Of a stretch of DNA of 45,468 nucleotides, positions 16,174-25,700 are shown in pieces. This DNA comes from a virus. The DNA lies in IMG/VR virus record IMGVR_UViG_3300045119_000187, positions 1 to 45,468 of that record; one strand, 5' to 3'. A program made the translations under genes and the position numbers. The notes under the pieces were generated by a model. It had not been told where the DNA came from. It saw only the letters and a list, made by a program, of their open reading frames with translations, and did no database searches. Position 1 is the stretch's first letter. Every line of letters begins with the position of its first letter.

Positions 16174-17546
16174 GTCTTGAAACCAGCGTTGTCAGCGTCA
16201 CGATTACTCGTGCGACGCTTTTCCCGACGCGTCAGGGATTCGGGATTCCGTTGCTGCTCGCGTATCACACCCGTACGCCGAACCTGATTGACTATTATAC
16301 GTCTCTTCAGGGAATGATCGATGATGGTTTTTTTGTAACTGATACGGCCTATCGTATGGCCGTCGTGGCATTCTCTCAGAACCCGCACCCTACTAAGGTT
16401 GTAATCGGGCGACGGACGCATTCAACGATTATGATCGTCAAAATTCTTCCCAAGAATTTGACGGTTGGATTTACGTACTCTCTTACATACGTTGACGCTA
16501 CCGGTCTCGCGACGGATATCTCATACGTAGTCCAGACTTCTGACACGGCGGTTATCATCGGGACCGCTCTTCAGGTTGCGATCGATGCTCTCGCGTCGTC
16601 TAGTGCGGCCGTGAATGGTTCTACCGGTGAGGTTACGATTACGGCCTCCACTACCGGTGTACCGTTCAATCTCAAAAATCTTCCGTATCTCACTGATCTT
16701 CACGTCGTCCGTACGGACGCAGCGAATAACATCGTCAACGACTATAATGCGTGCAAAGCCGTTGACGGTTCGACCTGGTACGGCGTCGCAATCGACAGCA
16801 ATTGTGAAGCGGAAATCGAAGCACTCGCCGCGCAGATCGAAACGGAAAAGAAACTTTTCATTTACGAGACGTCGGATAGTGATTGCGCGGATAACGCCGT
16901 CTCTTCCGACGTCATGTCAGATCTCAAAACGAGCAATTACGCTCGAACGGCTGGCATCTTCGCACAACGCGAAATTGCTTCGTACCGTTCGGTTGGTTGG
17001 TTGTCCAAAGGTCTCGCAGGCGGCGCACAGAACCCCGGGGGAACTTCGTGGTCGTTCCTCGGGCTTAACGGGGTTGCCGTCGACACCCTCATTTCAGAGG
17101 GTAGCTTGGCTAAGATCATCGCTAAGCGCGGCAACGTTTACGTCAACATGGGCGGACTCGCGCAGACGTACTCTGATCTTGTCGCAGACAACGAACATAT
17201 CGATTTGATCGTCGGAACGGACTGGCTTTACTACAGCCTGTTGACGGATGTACTCGGCCTGTTCTATACGGCCGCGAACAATAATTCGAAGTTGCCCTAT
17301 ACGGACTCGGGCGCCGCTATGATCCAGACTGCCGTTCTCGCGCGTCTCAACTCCGCTACCCCGAGCGGCAAGGGCCAGCAAGCAACGTTTTTGGCGGACC
17401 TTCCGGCGCCTACGTGCACAGTGCCCAAGGTCGCCACGGTTGACCCGGCGGTTCGCGCCGATCGTCAGTTGCCTGACGTGAAGTTTACCGCGACGCTCGC
17501 GGGAGCAATCAACAGTGTCGTTATCTCAGGAACGTTGAGCGTCTAA
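16170..17546 (+). CDS. Tail sheath protein (DUF3383-like)
   Basis: A 458-residue protein with DUF3383 layout: N-terminal VVSVTITRATLFPTRQGFGIPLLL, central NDYNACKAVDGSTWYGVAI, AQIETEKKLFIYETSD and TSNYARTAGIF, then the C-terminal AAMIQTAVLARLNSAT. It is the contractile sheath that surrounds the tube and drives DNA injection. The tube gene follows by one base, the standard pair. Confidence 0.9.
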   Translation: MSLETSVVSVTITRATLFPTRQGFGIPLLLAYHTRTPNLIDYYTSLQGMIDDGFFVTDTAYRMAVVAFSQNPHPTKVVIGRRTHSTIMIVKILPKNLTVGFTYSLTYVDATGLATDISYVVQTSDTAVIIGTALQVAIDALASSSAAVNGSTGEVTITASTTGVPFNLKNLPYLTDLHVVRTDAANNIVNDYNACKAVDGSTWYGVAIDSNCEAEIEALAAQIETEKKLFIYETSDSDCADNAVSSDVMSDLKTSNYARTAGIFAQREIASYRSVGWLSKGLAGGAQNPGGTSWSFLGLNGVAVDTLISEGSLAKIIAKRGNVYVNMGGLAQTYSDLVADNEHIDLIVGTDWLYYSLLTDVLGLFYTAANNNSKLPYTDSGAAMIQTAVLARLNSATPSGKGQQATFLADLPAPTCTVPKVATVDPAVRADRQLPDVKFTATLAGAINSVVISGTLSV

Positions 17547-17547
17547 T

Positions 17548-17982
17548 ATGGGAGCCTACGATCTCGCAAACGTCAAGGTTAATTTTCTCGGGTTGGATCT
17601 TTCCAATCCCGGAGCGGGTTCGCAAGGGTTCTGCAAAATCACCAAAGTCGATCCAACGTATGACACCCAAGCGGGCGTTGACGGATTCGCTATCTTCTGG
17701 AAAAAGGGCAACAAGATCTACGATATTGAGTTGACCCTCAATCAAGGATCGGCCGCCAATGCTGCGTTGTCCGCCATTCACAACGTGGACAAGAAAACCC
17801 CCGGCGGTGCAGGTGTCGGTCCGTTCGGCGTCGCCGACTTGAACGGTACAAGCCTTTTCGTGGCGGCGCAATGCCGCATTCTAACGGACCCAGAAGCAGA
17901 GTTTTCTAACGAACCCAAAGACAGGGTTTGGAAGCTCCGATGCATTGACGGTGAGGAAATCGTCGGGGGTGTCGGAGCGTAA
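17548..17982 (+). CDS. Tail tube protein (DUF3277-like)
   Basis: A 144-residue protein following the sheath. It has the beta-barrel tube pattern: YDLANVKVNFLGLDL, VDPTYDTQAGVDGFAIFWKK, IYDIELTLNQGSAANAALSAIH and a C-terminal strand VWKLRCIDGEEIVGG. The hexameric rings form the inner tube. A strong terminator follows the gene, which fits high expression of tube and sheath. Confidence 0.88.
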   Translation: MGAYDLANVKVNFLGLDLSNPGAGSQGFCKITKVDPTYDTQAGVDGFAIFWKKGNKIYDIELTLNQGSAANAALSAIHNVDKKTPGGAGVGPFGVADLNGTSLFVAAQCRILTDPEAEFSNEPKDRVWKLRCIDGEEIVGGVGA

Positions 17983-18055
17983 GAGCTGCGGCGCCAGTTG
18001 GCTGATCATGCTGGCGCGTTGGCAAGCCCACGGGCAAGGCGCAGAAAGCCCACAA

Positions 18056-18085
18056 GGGCGCTTGGATGGTCCAAGCGCCCTTTTT
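18056..18085 (+). terminator. Rho-independent terminator after tail tube
   Basis: An 11-bp perfect stem (GGGCGCTTGGA with TCCAAGCGCCC) with a 3-base loop TGG, followed directly by TTTTT. A weaker hairpin (GCGCCAG/CTGGCGC) lies at 17991-18017. It would separate abundant head/sheath/tube transcripts from the lower-dose chaperone and tape-measure genes. Confidence 0.93.
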
Positions 18086-18086
18086 C

Positions 18087-18095
18087 TGTTATGGT
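18087..18095 (+). promoter_or_regulatory. Possible extended -10 promoter, leaderless start
   Basis: TG-T-TATGGT fits an extended -10 element right after the terminator, with no good -35. The predicted transcription start (seven bases after the hexamer) is exactly the A of the chaperone ATG at 18102. This would give a leaderless mRNA. No ribosome site is visible before that ATG. Weak alone, but it repeats the geometry seen at 35005-35040. Confidence 0.35.
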
Positions 18096-18101
18096 CTAGC
18101 A

Positions 18102-18533
18102 ATGCGTGAAACCAAAACCCTCTCCCTCGGCCCATCCAACTACCAAGTGACCCAGTTGGGCGCGCTAGCAGGTAGCAAAGTCCTTTTGCGCGCCGGGCGC
18201 TTGGTAGGGTCTGCAATCACCGGCCGGCAAGACGTAGAATCTTTCTTGCGTGAGATTCTCGGGGGTATCTCCGACGAAGATCTAGACTTCGTACGCAACG
18301 AATTTGCCAAAAATACCGTAATCCTTCAAACGCTGGCGGACAACAAGCAATCGATTATCAAGCTCCCGATGGCCGAGAACCTAGATGATCACTTCGCCAA
18401 TCGTTACGGCGATATGATTCGATGGCTTGTATTCTGTTTCAAATTCAACTTTGAAAGTTTTTTAGCCGAGGTGGGGGATCTTCTCCCCCAAGGCGCGGCA
18501 ACGGCGAAGGGGTCCGAATCCCCAACCACGTGA
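18102..18533 (+). CDS. Tail assembly chaperone, short form
   Basis: A 143-residue protein between tube and tape measure, the place of lambda G-type chaperones. It begins MRETKTLSLGPSNYQVTQLGALAG and has a helical core (DVESFLREILGGISDEDLDFV, FANRYGDMIRWLVFCFKFNFE in pattern). A start at 18066 would run into the terminator stem and is rejected. The 3' part carries a -1 frameshift signal at 18458 that would fuse it to the next frame. It should bind the tape-measure protein and recruit tube subunits. Confidence 0.82.
   Translation: MRETKTLSLGPSNYQVTQLGALAGSKVLLRAGRLVGSAITGRQDVESFLREILGGISDEDLDFVRNEFAKNTVILQTLADNKQSIIKLPMAENLDDHFANRYGDMIRWLVFCFKFNFESFLAEVGDLLPQGAATAKGSESPTT
18458..18490 (+). promoter_or_regulatory. 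Programmed -1 ribosomal frameshift signal
   Basis: The heptamer T-TTT-TTA is in the correct phase of the chaperone frame (codons AGT TTT TTA). Seven bases later comes a 7-bp hairpin (TGGGGGA/TCCCCCA, loop TCTTC, 18472-18490). The -1 frame stays open from here to the stop at 18676. Slippery site, spacer and stem all have textbook geometry, and tail chaperones of this position commonly need such a shift. Confidence 0.88.
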
Positions 18534-18676
18534 ACGGTTTCTTTTGGCGTCTTGTCGTGAGTGATTTTCTGAGCTCTAGTCTGATTGAGATCCACGAGCA
18601 GTGGAGTTATGCCGACGCTCTAGACGCGCATGACATGCTAGACGCTATCGAAACCAAGATGGCTCAGAAACCGTAA
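18464..18676 (+). CDS. Tail assembly chaperone, frameshift extension (GT-like)
   Basis: This -1 frame adds 70 residues to the first 121 of the chaperone, giving about 191 residues. The added part ends in a helical segment IHEQWSYADALDAHDMLD. A separate start would have to be GTG 18530 without a ribosome site, so synthesis by frameshift is more likely. The stop overlaps the tape-measure ATG. The long form would link the tape-measure protein to tube subunits during assembly. Confidence 0.75.
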   Translation, partial: SRGGGSSPPRRGNGEGVRIPNHVNGFFWRLVVSDFLSSSLIEIHEQWSYADALDAHDMLDAIETKMAQKP

Positions 18677-20223
18677 TGGCCCTCCGCGAAATCCTGGCCA
18701 AGTTTGGATTTGAAGTTGACGGGAAAGCTCTAGATACAGCTAACGTCAAGATCAATAGCGTCATTGGCAACCTTACCAATCTCAAGGGTGCATTTACTGG
18801 CGCGCTTGCTGGAGTAGGGCTTGGGTTTCTCAAAGGTCAGATTGACGAACTAGCATCCGAAAGCGGAGCCTTAAACAAGGCTGCTATCAAGGCCGGAGTC
18901 GGGTTCGAACAATTCCAGCGCCTACAGTACCAAACCGGACTCAGTACCGAGCAGCTAACCGCCACGTTCAAGAATTTGCAGCTAGGAATCGCGGCGGCGC
19001 AGGGGGCATCCGACAGCGCCGAATCCAGCATGGTGGACCTTGCCGAGGGTGGTCTAGACAAGATTGGCAAGAAAAAGGCAGGGGAGGCAATCAAAGCCCT
19101 TGGCGTTGAACTGACAGACGCCAACGGTAAGGCCCTGTCCAATGCCGAAGTCTTTGGAGACGTAGCCGTAGCACTGTCCAAAATCCAAGACCCATCTAAA
19201 CGAGCGGCAACGGCTCAACAGGTATTTGGACGTAGCAGTCAAGACATTCTCCCGCTACTCCAAAAGAGTCCGGAAGCAATCGCCAAGCTAGGCGAGGAAT
19301 TCGATCTATTCGGAGGAATCACAGAAGAAAACCGGAAGACCCTAGCCGAATACGGTAAAGAGCAAAAGCGTTTAAGCCTCGCCTCTAACGCCTTGCGTAT
19401 TTCTATTCTGTCGGCTCTGACTCCGGCTTTGACCTTTCTATTCCAGAAGTTCAACAATGGGATTACTTGGATCAAAAAGAACGTAAACACAACGCAACTC
19501 TTGACCGCCGGTTTCGCCGTTCTGACTACGGCCGTAGTCGCCTTTGGTTCCGCCAGTGCTGCGGCAGCGATTAGGGCTGTAGCGGGTTGGGCCGCTGTCG
19601 CGCTACCGATCATCGTCGCGACACTTCTAATCGATGATTTGATCCATTTCTTCAAGGGCGACGCTAAGACCGCTACAGAAGATTTCATCGTCCTCCTATT
19701 CGGACAAGAAGCGGCCGATTCATGGATCGCACAAGTTCGTAAAGACCTTCACGCGTTCATTGAAGATATTACGGGTGCCAAAGACAAACTTGCAGAACTG
19801 AAAGAATTCTTTGACTTTCTGAATAAAAGGGGTGCCGCTACCAACGCGGAGGGCGGGAGCGTTGACGTTGCTGTAGCTTCCCGTGGACTCAATCGCAAAG
19901 CAGTAGGCGCGCGCGGGGCGGCCACACGTGCAAGCGCGGAAGCCGGAATCGAAGGTGGACAGGGCACGCGAGCGGACATCTATGGCCCGACCTTGGAACA
20001 GGGAGGCAAGTCCCTTTATCAGCCGCAACCTACCACGATTGCCGTTCCTGCCGCTGCTAAGGGTGTCAATCAAACGATTGACGTCAAGAATACTACCAAT
20101 GTCGTTCAGAATATCACCGGGAACGACGCACAAGACGCAGCGGATCAATCGGTCGAAGGCATCAAAAAGCAAGCGGAGAAAGACCGCCGAGCTACCCAAG
20201 CCGCGCTTACGGTGCGTAAATGA
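18676..20223 (+). CDS. Tape measure protein
   Basis: A 515-residue, mostly helical protein in the standard place after the chaperone pair. Residues ~30-55 are Gly/Ala/Leu-rich, the middle has FKNLQLGIAAAQGASDS and QQVFGRSSQDILPLL, typical of tape-measure proteins, and two hydrophobic stretches lie at ~275-325. The C-terminus is disordered and Gln/Ala-rich. It sets tail length and may enter the envelope at injection. The short length predicts a short contractile tail. Confidence 0.9.
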   Translation: MALREILAKFGFEVDGKALDTANVKINSVIGNLTNLKGAFTGALAGVGLGFLKGQIDELASESGALNKAAIKAGVGFEQFQRLQYQTGLSTEQLTATFKNLQLGIAAAQGASDSAESSMVDLAEGGLDKIGKKKAGEAIKALGVELTDANGKALSNAEVFGDVAVALSKIQDPSKRAATAQQVFGRSSQDILPLLQKSPEAIAKLGEEFDLFGGITEENRKTLAEYGKEQKRLSLASNALRISILSALTPALTFLFQKFNNGITWIKKNVNTTQLLTAGFAVLTTAVVAFGSASAAAAIRAVAGWAAVALPIIVATLLIDDLIHFFKGDAKTATEDFIVLLFGQEAADSWIAQVRKDLHAFIEDITGAKDKLAELKEFFDFLNKRGAATNAEGGSVDVAVASRGLNRKAVGARGAATRASAEAGIEGGQGTRADIYGPTLEQGGKSLYQPQPTTIAVPAAAKGVNQTIDVKNTTNVVQNITGNDAQDAADQSVEGIKKQAEKDRRATQAALTVRK

Positions 20224-20909
20224 CCGTTCCGGTTATCATGCCGGATCCGTTGTCGTTCGTGCTACCGTTTACGTTTGACATTGTCACCAACGAATCCCAC
20301 GAAGCGACGGCCGAGCCTACGGAATTCCCGGTTGAACTGGGCGCTAATATCACGGACCATATCAAAATCAACCCCGAAAAATATACGGTTACAGGTATCG
20401 TTAGCGAAATCCCCAATAACGGAACTCCGATCCCTGTAGTGCTTGACATCCCTATTTATACTCCCTTCCCTAGCATCGGGGCTGGATTGGCGGCCGCCGC
20501 GCAAGCTATCTTCGGTCCGCCGCCACCTATTGTAGTCATCCCGGAACAGTTCCCGATCCCTGTAGATCCTATCAAGGATATGCACGATATCCTGCTATTC
20601 CTAAAAGACTCTAAGACCCTGTGTAGCGTAACGACTACCACTGTCGACTATACAGACATGGCGATCACTTCCGTTGCAATGTCTAAGAAGGATGACGAGG
20701 GCAAAGCAGAGTTTACCGTCATCTTCGAACATATCGTTACTGTGTCCAGTGAAACTGTTGCGGCACCTAAGCCAACAATTCCGGCCGGTGCTCCTAAGGC
20801 TTCCGGGGGCGCTCAGACTCCGCCCGCCGCTACAGACGCGGATAAGGCCTCATTCCTAAAAACCATTAAAGATAAAGTCGTAGCCGGAGTAGCTAACCCA
20901 TTCGGCTAA
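20220..20909 (+). CDS. Baseplate protein, Dit-like
   Basis: A 229-residue protein. VLPFTFDIVTNESHEATAEPTEFPVELG resembles the N-terminal domain of Dit-like baseplate proteins, followed by a Pro-rich linker and then MAITSVAMSKKDDEGKAEFTVIFEHI. The tail is disordered (PAGAPKASGGAQTPPAATD). It should sit at the tube tip below the tape measure. Confidence 0.78.
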   Translation: MTVPVIMPDPLSFVLPFTFDIVTNESHEATAEPTEFPVELGANITDHIKINPEKYTVTGIVSEIPNNGTPIPVVLDIPIYTPFPSIGAGLAAAAQAIFGPPPPIVVIPEQFPIPVDPIKDMHDILLFLKDSKTLCSVTTTTVDYTDMAITSVAMSKKDDEGKAEFTVIFEHIVTVSSETVAAPKPTIPAGAPKASGGAQTPPAATDADKASFLKTIKDKVVAGVANPFG

Positions 20910-20956
20910 ATCCAGATATTTCCTTCAAGATTCCTATCCCTAATCCGGGGACACCC

Positions 20957-21232
20957 TTGTTTGACGAACGGGTGACCTTGAACGGTATTGATTACATCCT
21001 TCGTTTCGATTGGCATCAACGCGAAGAACGTTGGTACCTCGACATTCAGGACGCCAGCGGAAATGTAATCACGGCCGGTATCAAATTGGTTTCGTCATGG
21101 CTCTTGTACTCTCGAGAAACACTCCCCCAAGCCCCGCAAGGAAACTTCGGCATTGTGGACCCTGACAGTCTACCTCCGCAATTGGCGGACTTCGGACTTA
21201 GGTCCTTTCTTCTCTTCTGGCCAGCCGCTTGA
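20957..21232 (+). CDS. Baseplate plug-like protein (start uncertain)
   Basis: A protein of about 91 residues from TTG 20957. Core LNGIDYILRFDWHQREERWYLDIQDASGNVI matches small phage baseplate plug proteins (DUF6983-like). The same frame is open upstream to 20897 and reads ISFKIPIPNPGTPLFDERVTLNG, which looks like the usual N-terminus of the family. No ATG, GTG or TTG lies there, only ATT (20900, 20918, 20930) and ATC (20936). A GGAG at 20886-20889 would serve ATT 20900. The gene is therefore probably longer than the TTG call. Confidence 0.75.
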   Translation: MFDERVTLNGIDYILRFDWHQREERWYLDIQDASGNVITAGIKLVSSWLLYSRETLPQAPQGNFGIVDPDSLPPQLADFGLRSFLLFWPAA

Positions 21233-22056
21233 CCCTTTACGGACGAGACTACGCAATTACTGTGGCCCCGTTCGGGAGTCCGGTAGGCATCAAGATTACC
21301 GGTCTAAAGTGCGTATTCAGCGTCAAGAAAAATCTTAAGTCCCATCCTAATACTGTTGACTTGAAGATTTACAATTTGAATGAGACCAATCGCCTAAGCA
21401 TTCAGGCCATGCCGAGCGCCACCATTCAGATTGACGCGGGCTACGTAGGTGGACAGTCGTCTACGATCTTCATGGGTGACGTACGCACACACAATACCGT
21501 CCGAGAAGGTGCGAACCTGGTAACCGACATGGGCGCGGGGGACGGTGAAAAAGCTATTCAGCACGCGCGCATTGTTCAGAGTTTCCACAAGGGTTCGACC
21601 CTTCCACAGATCTTGACGGCGCTCGTTACGGCGCTTGGCGTGGACCCGGGGAACACCGGTCAAGCCATTGCGAAACTGACGCCATTTGGTTCTATGTTCA
21701 CCATGGGAACTGTTCTAAGCGGCTCCGCCTCTCGAGAGATGACACGCGTACTTTCCAGCGTTGGATACAATTGGAGCGTGCAAAACGGCAAGCTTCAAAT
21801 TCTGGCTATCAAAGATATCGTGGCCGGAGTAGCACTGTCGTTAACGCCGTTCACCGGATTGCTAGATAGTCCGACCATCGATAAAGACGGATACCTTAAT
21901 TGCAAATGCTTGATGATTCCTGACGTGTTCCCGGGCCGTCTTTGCGTCCTGACATCTGAATCGTTGCAGGGACAATACCGCATCGAAGAAACTACGCACG
22001 CGGGCGACACACATGGGCAAGATTGGACCATCGAAATCAAGGCTAAACCTTACTAA
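21229..22056 (+). CDS. Baseplate hub protein (gp27/gpD-like)
   Basis: A 275-residue protein from TTG 21229. The strand-rich N-terminus KITGLKCVFSVKKNLKSHPNTVDLKIYNLNE and later SASREMTRVLSSVGYNWSVQNGKLQIL match baseplate hubs of Mu-like and T4-like phages. The end RIEETTHAGDTHGQDWTIEIKA is the typical last domain. The hub carries the spike encoded by the next gene. Confidence 0.88.
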   Translation: MTLYGRDYAITVAPFGSPVGIKITGLKCVFSVKKNLKSHPNTVDLKIYNLNETNRLSIQAMPSATIQIDAGYVGGQSSTIFMGDVRTHNTVREGANLVTDMGAGDGEKAIQHARIVQSFHKGSTLPQILTALVTALGVDPGNTGQAIAKLTPFGSMFTMGTVLSGSASREMTRVLSSVGYNWSVQNGKLQILAIKDIVAGVALSLTPFTGLLDSPTIDKDGYLNCKCLMIPDVFPGRLCVLTSESLQGQYRIEETTHAGDTHGQDWTIEIKAKPY

Positions 22057-22724
22057 TGGGTGTCAACCCTACCGAAGCGGATCTAATCTCGGAAGCCATT
22101 ACTAGCAGGCTTCTAGATTTGCATGGTCCAACTATCGGAATCGTTCAAACGTTCTATCCCGCTGGCGTTGGACAAGCGCCAGCCGTGGACGTGCTACCAG
22201 TCGTGCAAAGGGCCATCCCGACCGACGACGGGACCGCGGAGCCTGAGCCTTTTCCGGTGCTTCCCAACGTGCCTTTGGTGTACCCTCAGGGTGGAGGGTG
22301 CTCTATCACGTGGGCGCTTGTGCCCGGGGATAGTGTCCTGATCGTTGTCCTCATGCTGGACGTGATGCAATGGCGCTTGACCAGTGCTCCTATCGTCGCC
22401 CCGACGACGGACCAGGGGATGCACCACATTGCGCACTGCGTCGCAATCCCGGGCATCGTAGCCGACTTGGGGACCCCGATGCCCAACCCGTCGGCGTCCC
22501 TGACGATCGCGGCGAATGGGTCCAGCTTGGCGCTGGACGGCTCCGCGCCCGGAGTCGCGACGCTCGACGCGGGGACCATCAAGCTCGGCGCTGGCGCCGT
22601 CAACGCGGCGGCGGATGCGACCAAGGTGGGGATCCAACTGACGGCCATCGCAACAGCCATCGGAGCTCTCGGTGGGTCCTACAGCCCCGGGAGCGTCGCG
22701 GCCGGTAAGGTCAAAGTCGAATGA
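22056..22724 (+). CDS. Membrane-puncturing spike (Gp138-like)
   Basis: A 222-residue protein. The N-terminal OB-like domain has GPTIGIVQTFYPAGVGQAPAVDVLPVVQR and YPQGGGCSITWALVPGDSVLI, the Gp138 N-terminal pattern. The C-terminal part is beta-repeat-like (SLTIAANGSSLALD, ATLDAGTIKLGAG) and forms the spike shaft. It punctures the outer membrane. The 3' half is GC-rich, like the next gene. Confidence 0.88.
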   Translation: MGVNPTEADLISEAITSRLLDLHGPTIGIVQTFYPAGVGQAPAVDVLPVVQRAIPTDDGTAEPEPFPVLPNVPLVYPQGGGCSITWALVPGDSVLIVVLMLDVMQWRLTSAPIVAPTTDQGMHHIAHCVAIPGIVADLGTPMPNPSASLTIAANGSSLALDGSAPGVATLDAGTIKLGAGAVNAAADATKVGIQLTAIATAIGALGGSYSPGSVAAGKVKVE

Positions 22725-25700
22725 TTAAACTCGGCGCTCAAACGGCCGGTATCATGCTCAAAACCCCCGACGGGGATTTGAGCGCTATTTCGTTGTTGGA
22801 CACCAACCCTATTTCCCCGGTGTCTCGTCAGTGGTCTATTTCATTCTGGCCTGATAATCTAGTTAGCGCCCCGACCGTTACCAACGCGACAAGCAACCCT
22901 GCGACCTTTACCCCCCCGCAAGCTGGGGAATGGTACGTTGTAAGGTTGATTCGTACGTTGCTTGTTGGATCTACAACTGAAGAACTTCCGATTTGCATTC
23001 CGGATTCTACCGGGTCTTATGCTCTCCCTCCGCCCGGGATTCCGGCAGATACGGACCCGACCAAAACCATCGTCAACCTAAACGACGATGCCAAAATCGT
23101 TGGGTGGAGCGGGGGCGCAAGGGCTGGACTTCCGGGGTTATCAGGGGCTATTAGAGCAGCATTGACCGCTACTATGGTCCCTCCAGCTAGCACTGCCGTT
23201 CCTGGCACGCAAAGCGTTGTGCATTTTCGTAGGACGTCCGGACAGCCGTTTGACGTCAAAGAATACGGCGCGCTAGGTAATGATACTGCGGATGATTTTA
23301 CCGCCGTCCAGTCCACTTTCGCGGCGTCCAACGATGTCAAGTATTCAGCCGCTACAGCTTACAAAATTGGAACGACCGGAACGCTAGGCGGCACCGGTAA
23401 GACGCACCATTTCGCGCGCGGGGCAAAGGTCCACGTGACAGGTGTGGGCGTCGTCCTGACCATCGATGGCGCGATCGACGCTCCGCATGATCAGCAGATT
23501 TTCCAGGTCGACGGCGGCGCATCGCTTGTATGGGGGCCCAACGCGCCGCGCGAGGTGCACGCCGCATGGTTCGGCGCGACCTGTGCGGGCGGAAGTCAGG
23601 ACGACGCGCCCGGGATCAATCTAGCGATTGCCGCGATGGCACAAAACCAGGGTCGCGGCGGTATTGTCAACGTCAATACCATCGGGACCGGACAATATCA
23701 GATCAAGTCGCAAATCAAGATCGGCGCAAGCGGCGGGAGTCAGGATTATCAAGGTGTTCGTCTCCAAGGCGAGATGAATCTAATCACGGGGCAACCCTTG
23801 ACGACGTTCGTATGCGCCGCCGAGTTGCACTCTGGCAATGCCGTCGTCCTTATGACGAATTGCGCTGATTGTGGTCTCGACTCCGTATCGATTGATTGCA
23901 ACGGCTTCGCCGATCACGCCTTTCAGTGCCGCTCCGAATCGCTCTCCGGCAGCGGGTGGGGAGCGTCGCACCGGAATTACTACTCGCGCGGCAACGTCGC
24001 ACACGCGCGCATTTACGGAATCCTGAACGGCGAATACGCCATCAAGCCGACGATCACGGCATCGAGCGCAACCTTTGTCGCGGCCGGGCATCCGTTCGTG
24101 GGCGGCGAGCAGGTCTACTTTCGGCAACGCGTCGCGGGCGTGGACACGATGCCGGGCGGCTTCTCGGTCGACGCCTACTATCTCGTGCAAAACGTCGTCC
24201 CCGGCGTGAGCTTCGAACTCGGCCCCTCAGGTGGCGGCGCGTCGATCACCCCAACCGGCACGTTCTCGACGCATCTCTATCTGCACGCGCAGGACTTCGG
24301 CGACACCTCGCAATTCGAGGTTGATCTCGTCCAATTCCGGGATGGTGGGCTCCAGGATTATTTCCAGAGCTCAGTCGAATCGCTCGGATGCACGCTCCGC
24401 CATTGCTTGGGGCAGAGCAATGGCTTTATCCCTGCCGCCGTGCAGGTGAGCTCGTTCAACGGCGGGACGAACGTCGTCACGCTGGCGAGCGGTACGATCA
24501 CGGACGGCGACCTGCTGACGTTCGTGCGCAACGGGTCGGCTGACGTGATCCCGAGCGGCCTTGCAGAGGACACGATCTACGTCGCGCGCGATTCGTCGGG
24601 CGCGACCTGCAAGCTCGCCGCGACCGTCGGCGGCATCGTGGTTCCGCTGGGAACCATCGGCACAACCGGAACCGTCTGGTCCAACAAGATCATTCCGCCG
24701 TTCTACTTCGCCGGTGGCTACGGCGGCACGCTCGTACTCGAAGAGTGCACCGCGGCCGGCTATTACGAGGACCTTTTCGTGAGCGGGCAGCCGTCGAGCG
24801 CCGGGATGGGACTCACCGCGCGCTCGTTCCAGTCGCAATCGTGGCGCATGGCGCACGTGACGAACGAGGGACGGACCCTCTTCCCGCAAGCGGGTGGGTT
24901 CGCGTTACTCAACTGCCAGCACGCGACGATCGTCGGCGGAGGCATCGTCAGCGGTTCTCGCGCTTCGGTGATCTGGGATCTGGCGTCGGCGAACACGACG
25001 AACCTCGTCGTTCTCGGCGGGAGCTGCAATCGCGACCTCTTCAACAAGAACTCGTCGACGGCCGCTATTTCGGTGCTCAATACGAACCTCTACGCGTACG
25101 GCGGAGGTGGCGGGACCGACTTCCAAGCGACGATGCGCGGCACGCTGAACGCGACGTCGTTTTGGAGCGAAAGCGGCGTCTACAAGACGGTGGCGCGCAA
25201 CCTATCGACTATCGGGCCCGCCACGATCGGCGATGGCACGAGCATCGTCACGCTCGACGCGCATTCGGGAAACTACGTGAACGTCAAGGCGATCGACGTC
25301 TACGCCGACGTCACCGCCTGGCACATGCGGCAAGTCGGCGGCGCGGCGCTCGCCGACTGGACCAATCCGGGTGGCGCTGGAGTCGTGCAACTCGAATCGT
25401 TCGGCTCTCTGACGCTCAAGGGCGACAACGGGGCGACTGTCGACGCGGGAACGGGAGGGTTCCTCGGTAAGTCGAACTCGATCACGTGGTGCGACTCGAA
25501 TGCGAACCTTCTCTTGCACGCGCCGAACGGAGCGCTTTTCGAGCTCGGTACGGCCGACGGCAACGGCACCGGTTACTTTTCCTGCGCGACGCTCAACATC
25601 CGGCACGGGACGGGCGCAGCACACACGTCGTTCACGCAAGGGTCGACGTCCAGCGACTCAACGTGGACTTGTGCGCTGAACCTTCAAGTCGTCGCCGGCA

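Noticed and set aside
18066-18101. Upstream start of the tail chaperone
   Set aside because: These codons are the terminator stem and T tract.
24745-25470. 241-codon plus-strand frame inside the tailspike
   Set aside because: Arg-rich out-of-frame reading caused by high GC.
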